64,000 bases of DNA from Hyperoodon ampullatus (lineage: Eukaryota; Chordata; Mammalia; Artiodactyla; Ziphiidae), in the NCBI GenBank assembly GCA_949752795.1, contig OX457061.1:32678425-32742424 (forward strand). Direction: 5' to 3'. Below are positions 57,118 through 64,000 of this stretch, piece by piece (the stretch's first letter is position 1; each line of letters begins with the position of its first letter). The notes below the pieces were generated by a model, which had not been told where the DNA came from, searched no databases, and saw only the letters and a program-made list of their open reading frames with translations. A program made the position numbers and the translations under genes.

Positions 57118-57340
57118 TCAGGTATAGCACGTCTCTTGAGCCAGGCTGCCTAAGTTTCAATCCTGGCCTTAGTACTTGCTGTGTGATGTGACATTTGGCA
57201 AGTTACCCGATTTTGCGCCTGTTTCCTCATCTGTAAAAAGAGAATACAGCCATGGAAGTACTAACATCACAGGATTGTTTTGAAGGTTATGTGAGTTTGA
57301 GATGATACACAGAGTGCTTAGTGACAGTGCTTAACAACAT
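57118..57340 (+). repeat. MIR SINE relic
   Basis: 'gagccaggctgcctaagttt', 'gcaagttacccgattttgcg', 'tttcctcatctgtaaaaaga' and 'acacagagtgcttagtgaca' follow the MIR consensus in sense. Confidence 0.85.
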
Positions 57341-57811
57341 GGTCCCACTCTCACTCCATTATTCTTGTTTGAAATACTCCAAATATGATTAAATTCAAGT
57401 CTGTGTTTGTGCTTGCACCTGTGCAGCTAGAAGGCGAACACATAGACACCTTGACTTGTCTCACTTAAATTCCTGAACAATAATCGTAATCAGGCCCTTG
57501 TAGTGACAGTCATACATTTCACTATTACTTTTCCACTGTCATAGGCAGATTTCATATCATCTTCTCTCTTTATTCTCCATCAGTGACCCTAGATTTTAGG
57601 TTTTATTGAAAATATAGAAACAGTCGGGACAGAACTTTTACAAGATCCTACTAGAGCTCCCTACCTGCTAGCCTCCTTTTATTGTGGAGATAGCTATGTA
57701 TTGTGGATGGTGCTATCTAAGGCCAATCCCCCCCACTTTTCCACAGCATCCTAAACTCTTGTCATTTATGAAGGACATCACTCCATCAGTTCTCCTTTTC
57801 TACATCATTGG
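57341..57811. other. RAD23B intron 1, nothing recognised
   Basis: Unique-looking sequence before the next SINE; no gene. Confidence 0.45.
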
Positions 57812-57825
57812 TTTTTCCATTTCTA

Positions 57826-58084
57826 AATTTATTTATTTATTTACTTAATTTATTTATTTCTGCATTGGGTCTTCGCCGCTCTGCGCGGGCTTTCCCTAGC
57901 TGCGGCAAGCAGGGGGCCACTCTTGTCTGTGGTGCTCGGGCTTCTCACTGCAGTGGCTGCTCCTGTTATGGCGCACGGGCTTAGTTGCTCCGCGGCACGT
58001 GGGATCCTCCCGGACCAGGGCTCGAACCCGTGTCCCCCTGCATTGGCAGGCAGATTCCCAACCACTGTGCCACCAGGGAAGCCC
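57826..58084 (-). mobile_element. long-form CHR-type SINE in RAD23B intron 1, TSD
   Basis: Antisense copy: (ATTT)n tail at 57826-57860, 'cattgggtcttcgccgctct', 'gggctcgaacccgtgtcccc' and the head complement 'ccaccagggaagccc'. It is shorter than other long forms, lacking most of the internal repeat. The duplication TTTTTCCATTTCTA is at 57812-57825 and 58087-58100. It lies antisense to RAD23B. Four overlapping ORFs are SINE-derived. Confidence 0.93.
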
Positions 58085-58309
58085 AATTTTTCCATTTCTA
58101 GAGTATCTAAACATTTTCCTTGTCTTAATAAAACCCTCCCTTGTCTCCACATTTGTCTACTCCCCCATTTCTCCCTCTTCCTTACATCAGAACTTAAGAG
58201 TAGCTCTTGAGTCTGTTTGCTTTTTTTTTTTTTTTTAACATCTTGCTCTTTCAAATACATCATGCTATTCCTAAACTAGAGGAGAGTTTTCTCCCACTTT
58301 ATAGTTGCC

Positions 58310-58450
58310 CTGTGCCCTTGAGCATAGTACTTAAATCTCTTTTCCTGTGAGTACAATGGGAGTAATAATAATTTACCTACCTTCCTCCTAGAGTTGATCT
58401 GAAAATCAGATGAGATTATGGATCTGAAAAACTTTTGGTGAATTGTGAAA
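58310..58450 (+). repeat. MIR SINE relic (partial)
   Basis: 'gagcatagtacttaaatctc', 'ttttcctgtgagtacaatgg' and 'agtaataataatttacctac' are diverged MIR in sense. Confidence 0.55.
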
Positions 58451-59340
58451 TCAGAAATAAATCTATGCAATTTCTTTTTTAACAAGTCCTGTTTGATCAG
58501 TGTTTTCACTGTCCTTTTGGAACAAGGTTTGTGTAAGTGAGATATCCTCATTTTCTTAGCTTGATGTAATCAGCAATTTCAGTGTTGAGAGCAGTGGTGT
58601 GCCTTTTTTAGCTTGTAAATTGAGATTATTTGATAGATAATGTATAAAATTTCTGTTACCTTTGGAAAGAAATGTGCTAAATTTAAGCCTGCTGTAGAAC
58701 AGTGAATCCTGCTGAAGGACACCACGTCTGTTCCCTATAAGTTTGGATAAATACATTCCTTGTGTAATGTCTCAAAGAGCTAATTTTATAATAGAATGAA
58801 CCTTATAAACCCTTTAACATTACATATACCTATTCCAGCAGAGGAAGTAGACCAGCTACAAATGACTAATATGTACGAATAGGTCCTAGATACTTCAACA
58901 GGTAGATAAAAATTGTTATTTGTCTCTCTCTCTGCCCTCTCCGCCACACACTTCTGGTTGAATGAGGTAGGTGGCTTCTTTGTAGTATGTTAGATCCATT
59001 CTCTGCCTATATAGAAACTTGAAAATTTACAAGTAACTTGGGAGTTTCTACTTTTCCATTTTCAAAGTCTGTGTCTGTTTTGATTGTTTGAAACCATACT
59101 GTTAGGAATATATTTTATAATAGAAGAGATTAAATTGGCGTAAATAGGTAGGTTTAGGAGCCTGAATACCATAGTTTCTGTGAGGGAAAATTAATTCTGT
59201 ATATAAAATTATATTTTAAAAAGTAACCTTTTGGATCATAACCCTAATTTGAGAATTGGTTGCCTTTGTTTACTGTTTATCCACATATTATTAATACTGT
59301 AGTCTTAGTTATTCTTTCAGTTAAAAACAAAAAACTCTTG
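58451..59340. other. RAD23B intron 1, nothing recognised
   Basis: AT-rich unique-looking intronic sequence. Confidence 0.45.
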
Positions 59341-59430
59341 TGCCACATTTTTTTCATTCCTTGGGTCCAGTGGGGGAGATTTTTCCTGTTGCACTGATGT
59401 CAACCGACATCTTCATAATTCTGTTTTTAG

Positions 59431-59549
59431 AATTAGCAGAAACCGACCTTGTGGAAGAAATTCAGGAAATACTCCTTGGTGCCTGCACCAGTTTCTCAAA
59501 TGGAAGGATACCACCCAGGGAACCAAAGAGGAAAAAGCTTTGCCCATAG
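59431..59549 (+). other. exon-like ORF after a splice-acceptor consensus (unproven)
   Basis: A pyrimidine-rich stretch ending in 'ctgtttttag' at 59421-59430 precedes an open frame of about 39 codons (codon boundaries from 59430) that ends in TAG at 59547-59549. The translation is acidic at first, then contains a basic PKRKK. I do not recognise the family. Joined to RAD23B exon 1 (phase 0) it would read Asn then stop, because the open frame needs one upstream base. It could be a poison or cryptic exon, a fragment of a retrocopy, or chance. Confidence 0.25.
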
Positions 59550-59938
59550 CGTAAATCTATGAAATCCTTTTGTAAACATATTTGGCTTTAGGTCTCTTTT
59601 TCCTTTTGCTAATGGTTTAATTGCCAAAACTTATTTGCTCTTACTAATTTTTTAATTTGCTAGGCTATGTAGTGTTAGAACTACTGTCCAGAATTTTCTT
59701 TTTTAGTGAAATCTCTTAAATTTCGCATATACTTGTGTAATATTAGTAATGGTGGCGGGGGGTGGGGTGCGATGAGATTTTTTTTTTCTTTTAAACTATT
59801 TAAATTTCCTCTTAAATGACTAAAAATAATCCAGGCTTGTTATAGTAAGTAAAGTGTATAAAGTAAAAGAACGAAAGGCTTTAGGCTCCTGGTCTAAGTA
59901 ACCACTATTGGATTCTGTATATGGTTCTGGTCTTTTTA
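59550..59938. other. RAD23B intron 1, G-rich stretch only
   Basis: No gene. A G-rich stretch (GGTGGCGGGGGGTGGGG) lies at about 59752-59768. Confidence 0.4.
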
Positions 59939-59971
59939 AAAAAAAAAAAAATATATATATATATATATATG
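59938..59971. repeat. A-run and (AT)n microsatellite
   Basis: About 13 A's followed by roughly ten AT units. Confidence 0.9.
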
Positions 59972-60039
59972 TACATATAATACATAAACACAACAACACT
60001 ATGTTTTTAAAAATCAGTTGCTTAGCAACTAGCTTTTGT

Positions 60040-60365
60040 CCCTTAAAGATAATATTTCATCCAGTCATTTATATGTGCATGCATTCCGTGAATATCTTTC
60101 ATATATAGTCATCGTTCTTACTGTATTTCATAAGTATTCAAATGGATGTATGAGCAGTAATGTATTTTACCATTTCACCATTGATGGATGTTTAGGGTTG
60201 TTTGCAGTATTACAACTAGTAGTGTACTGCACATATTTTGTTCATATATCGTTGAAGTATTTGTGTGAACATCTCTTTAGCATTGATTCTTAGAGGTGGA
60301 ATTATTGGATCAAAGGATGGCAGATTGTCTCAGAAATGCATGCATCAGTGTTCACAAATCTCAAC
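60040..60365 (-). mobile_element. old L1 relic in RAD23B intron 1
   Basis: 'gatggatgtttagggttgtt', 'ttgattcttagaggtggaat', 'tattggatcaaaggatggca' are in the order of an antisense old L1. Confidence 0.65.
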
Positions 60366-60424
60366 AGTATTTGTTGTTCTCAAATACTAATGTCCATCTG
60401 AGTTACTAGCCAGGATTCAAATAG

Positions 60425-60525
60425 AGATCTAGCACAGAATAAATGAGATAAATATTGTGAAGCTCTTTGTACACTGCCTGACACATGGTAAGTATGTAGC
60501 GCCCATGAGCTATCATAACAGTAAT
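60425..60525 (+). repeat. MIR SINE relic (partial)
   Basis: 'aaatgagataaatattgtga', 'cactgcctgacacatggtaa' resemble the 3' part of MIR in sense. Confidence 0.5.
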
Positions 60526-61425
60526 GAGGAAAATATGCTGTAGCATTGAGGAAGCTGGGTTATTTTATGAATATTCAATTGCCAGCCTAATCAACAAGCA
60601 GTAGTTCTAGAAATCTTACGCAAAAGTTATGTGTAAGAAGACTGACATGCAAAACATCATGGTACTATGGAGATAAGATTTATAAGACATTATTTTTATA
60701 TCTGAAACATACAATTTAAATTCGTTGAGTGGAAAGAACTACTTTTAATGGTGGTTGGCCTGAACTAGGGTAGTCCCATGGGATGCAATATAGTGTTCAC
60801 ATTGGGAAGTAGTTAGATGGTAAGTTGGAACCACTGGATAAATAATTTAATGTGAGGAATATAGGAGAAGGAAGAGACAAATACCTCACAAGGGAATGGG
60901 ATGAAAAAGGATAACTGATCTGCTTTTGTGCTGGCACTTTTTCATAGTGATTATCTCTCTTTTGGGGAAAAAATAAAAGCCATGTCAACTATGTTTAGTA
61001 TTAGATGTTGAGTATATTTTTCTTTTAAAATGCACAATTTCGTAAGAGAGAAGTACGTGGCTAGAAAAAATTTGACTTCTTGAGTGTTAACCATGCATTG
61101 TCTCTAGTTGAATCAATGATAAACTCCCATTCTTTATCTAGGGGGAAATAAGCAGCAAAATGAAAGTTTAGTTCCTGCTTCTTGTTTGTTAGCCTTAGAG
61201 AAGCCTGGTTATTTACTGGGATCATAGTGCTTAGTTTTAGATCCATCCTGTTGAGATGACTTATTGGAAGTATTGGCACGGGGCTCAGCACAGAGGAGTC
61301 ATAACTGCATCAGCTGCTGGACATAACCTTTCCAAGAGAAACCATGTGCAGAGTTGCTACCTTTTCCTTCTTTGCAACATCCAGAAAGAAGGCCTTTCTT
61401 TATAGCTGTTTTAAAGTGTGCTCAA
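60526..61425. other. RAD23B intron 1, nothing recognised
   Basis: Unique-looking sequence; minus-strand ORFs at 60797-60988 and 61061-61291 have no recognised family. Confidence 0.4.
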
Positions 61426-61429
61426 TTTG

Positions 61430-63060
61430 ATTGAGTTAGGGAAGACTTAGACAGAGTAGTCTAGAAACCGTCTTTCAGCAATTACATTATGGTTGAAATG
61501 CCTATGGGACATCCAGCGAAGGTGTCAAGTAGAGAGTCAGGAGAGAGCTGGGCTAGAGATACACATGACATATGAATGGTTCTTAAAACTAGGAGTAGAT
61601 GAAATGGATTATCCTAGAAGCCTATGTAGAAGAAAAGGCAGTCTTGGGCATAACCCTAAGTAACACTTAAAGGTCTGGCCAAGGAAGAGGATTTCAAAAA
61701 GGAGTGAACAAAGAGATAGGAGGAAAACCAGAAGAGTGTGGTCTTATGGAAGCCAAAGGAAGACAGTGCAAAAAGGAGAGATGGGTCAGTACTGTCAAAT
61801 GTGGCAGAGAGGTCCAGTAATACTACAGAGAAGGACTAAGAAGTGTCTGATGATGATGTTGCTGAATTTAGTGGTACTGGTGAGGGCAGTCTTAATGGAA
61901 TTGTGGGAGTAGCTCTACTGCAGAAAATAAGCTGCAAAATGAGAACAAAGTCTGTGCTTCAGTTTATCAGCGTTGTGTTGCACCCTGGAGTAATAAGTGT
62001 GGGGTTATGAGTAAGTAAAGACAATGTATAGTTAATTTTTTGAAAATTACTTGAGACTAAGGGGAGGAGAGGGTAGCTGACAGGAGACGGATTGTGGGGG
62101 GTTTTGTGTGTTTTTAAGATGATAGAGAATTGGGTCTGTTTAAGTGTGAATGGAAATGAACTGGCTTTGAGGGAGAGGTTGAAAATAAAAGTTGGCGGGG
62201 TGGGGGAGTAGGAAACATAATGAATCTAGCAAGGTACTGGAGAACAGGAATTAGATTTGAAGAGAGGGATAGCTTTCATTTAGTAGGGAAGAAGATTGAG
62301 ATTAGGTGGATCTGGATGCAAAAAACCATGTGTCAGTTTGGTAGCAGAAAGTTGAGGGTGTGAGTTCCTGTGGTGTCTTCTGTACCTTGAAGTAGAAAAT
62401 GTTCATCTGCAGGGGGTTGGGGGGGAGTGTTGGGAATCAGATTTAGAGGAGAGTACAGGTTTCAAACAACCTCTTGGAGGAGGGAGGAGAGGGCTAACCA
62501 GGGGAACAGAAGGATTGGGGGTGTCGTTCTTTTTCTCCAGTAACATTTAGAAGACTGGATATAAATGTGGATAGGCAGCTGGTTAGACATTAAAGGTGAG
62601 ATGTGTTAGCTAAGTGAGGTAGAAGAGTATGACACCACAGTGGTTGAAGTAAATTTTATTTTGAGTACTGACAAATAAATTCAACTGTGTTGGTCCAGAT
62701 GTGGAGTTTTGCCTGGTAGCAGCAACAGAAAGGCAAACAGGTCTGTGATGTTAGGAAGAAAGTGATAGAAGCAGTGGCATTATTGTCTAAGCTGAATAGA
62801 GCTTGCAGTAAAGATCAGAATGAATGAAAGTAGAGGCTCAAGGAACCAAAGTTGTAATGAGATGCAAGACCAGGTGTAGTGAAGAGTTACTGAGAGAGCT
62901 GGTGGGAATAGGAGGTTGGCACTTACCATTTCAAAGAGCATTTTGGGGATGATGAGATTCAGCCTGTGTCCTGAATGACTGTGAGTAGATGACTTAAGTG
63001 GATTGGCAGTAAAGATCATTGGGTTGAGGTTAAGGAACAATGCCAGAGGTTTGGACAGGT
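61430..63060 (-). repeat. L2-type LINE relic (antisense) in RAD23B intron 1
   Basis: 'aatgcctatgggacatccag', 'ggtgtcaagtagagagtcag', 'aggaggaaaaccagaagagt', 'ggcagagaggtccagtaata', in the same order as the end of the copy at 55230, then extending further into the element body. The right edge is uncertain. Confidence 0.5.
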
Positions 63061-63149
63061 CAGGGAGCCTGGTTCCAAGGTCTAGTTCACTTCTTTTCTT
63101 TCTTTTTTTTTTTTTTGATTCATTTGTAAACAGGATTGTTTACTACAAG

Positions 63150-63790
63150 GTATTTTTTTAATCTTTATTGAGATATACTTCAAATACTACAAAAGTTCAC
63201 GTATTTTCTTTGACACATGACCCAAGGTTGTTTTGCTGCGTTGAATCCACACACACACACACCCACACCCTCTGCCCCCAAAATGTCAAGGTGTCCTGGC
63301 ATATTGCCCACAAAACATTATATCATTTGATACCCTCATTCTGAGAGTGTGTCTCTTCACACTTAACACCAAAAATTGTTCAAGACAGTCTTTTCCAGTA
63401 TGACCGTCTATTGGATTAATGATGTCTGACATTAAAATTTGTGCTTTTGGTTACTAATGATGTTGAGCTTTTCTTTTTATTGGGTGTATAATTGTGAATT
63501 GCCTGCCCCTGTCATTTGTCCATTTTTCTGTTGGCACAAGAACCATTTTCTACCATTTCTCTTCATTTATTTTATTTGCATTTTTCCTTTTGTTTATGTG
63601 TCTTGTTGTTTCTATTTCAGTTGCGTGCTTAGTTTATTAATTTTCCTTCTTGTTAAATAATAAACATGTTTAGTGTTAGTCTATGATTACTTTTTTAACC
63701 ACATCATCTAGGTATTGTTATGTAGAGTTCTCATTGTTATGTTCTTAGTATTCTTTAATCACAGTTTTGATTTCTTTGAAGCAATGTTAT
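63150..63790 (-). mobile_element. old L1 relic with short (CA)n
   Basis: 'tctttattgagatatacttc' and later 'tttctttttattgggtgtat', 'gaattgcctgcccctgtcat', 'ttgtccatttttctgttggc' follow an antisense old L1. A short (CA)n lies at 63249-63262. The ORF at 63439-63660 is derived from it. The last 210 bases of the window have no recognised content. Confidence 0.5.
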
Positions 63791-64000
63791 TTAGTAGTAA
63801 AGTGACTAGAGGGATTTTTTGTTGTTGTTTGTCCTCCTTTCCCACTCTTAATCATACATATAGCGGGTTGAGATTCTTGTGATGGATTTCCATTTTGGGG
63901 ATATCAGGATAGCAGTGATGCTACTGGCCCACTTCAGGAAGATCAGTATAGCAAGGGTGATTTATGTGGCATTTGCAAAATACTCTGCTCTAAAGCTTGG

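Noticed and set aside
57850..58263. 137-codon minus-strand ORF in RAD23B intron 1
   Set aside because: Consists mainly of the sense translation of a CHR-type SINE.

Overview
This window is nuclear DNA from a mammal, almost certainly a cetacean and most likely a toothed whale. The main evidence is about fifteen tRNA-derived SINEs of the cetacean CHR type, recognised by their heads (the GGCTTCCCTGGTGGCGCAGT sense motif), several with clean target-site duplications. Artiodactyl/cetacean-type L1 3' ends and ancient MIR, L2, MaLR and hAT/Tigger relics shared by all placental mammals fit this. There are no bacterial-type operons; nearly all the open reading frames are chance or repeat-derived.

Only one gene is supported: the first coding exon of RAD23B (51499-51564, + strand), lying in a CpG island of about 1.4 kb (50.69-52.08 kb). 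The promoter appears TATA-less, with a perfect NRF1 palindrome, GC boxes and a YY1-type element. The exon carries the first 22 codons of the ubiquitin-like domain and ends in a consensus GTGAGT donor. The remainder to 64000 is intron 1; I found no exon 2. From known mammalian synteny (human 9q31.2) I infer that bases 1-50,600 are intergenic DNA on the ZNF462 side of RAD23B.

Layout: 1-5.7 kb is mostly unique, with a candidate conserved element at 3.96-4.72 kb. 5.7-9.5 kb holds SINE and L1 tails. 9.5-12.2 kb is mostly unique. 12.2-16.9 kb is a mosaic of MIR, DNA transposons and SINEs around a homeodomain-site-rich unique block (14.6-15.05 kb). 19.8-20.3 kb is an ERV1-type LTR. 20.3-22.8 kb contains a strong CTCF-like motif. 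23-31.6 kb has many SINEs and L1 relics. 32.5-38.2 kb contains nested LTRs inside older repeats. 39-42.3 kb is a 5'-truncated L1 with SINEs around and inside it. 43.3-44.4 kb is a decayed ERV-L integrase/dUTPase relic. 45.6-50.6 kb is L2, MLT1 and MIR. 50.7-52.1 kb is the RAD23B promoter and exon 1. 52-64 kb is intron 1 with L2, MIR, L1 and one SINE.

I see no convincing new coding system. The best leads are a splice-acceptor-preceded ORF in intron 1 (59.43-59.55 kb), an AUG-stop element in the RAD23B 5' leader, a 906-bp insertion flanked by a 6-bp duplication in an MLT1 LTR, a SINE with an expanded internal repeat, and several unique blocks that look like regulatory DNA. All family names come from memory of consensus sequences and were not checked by search.
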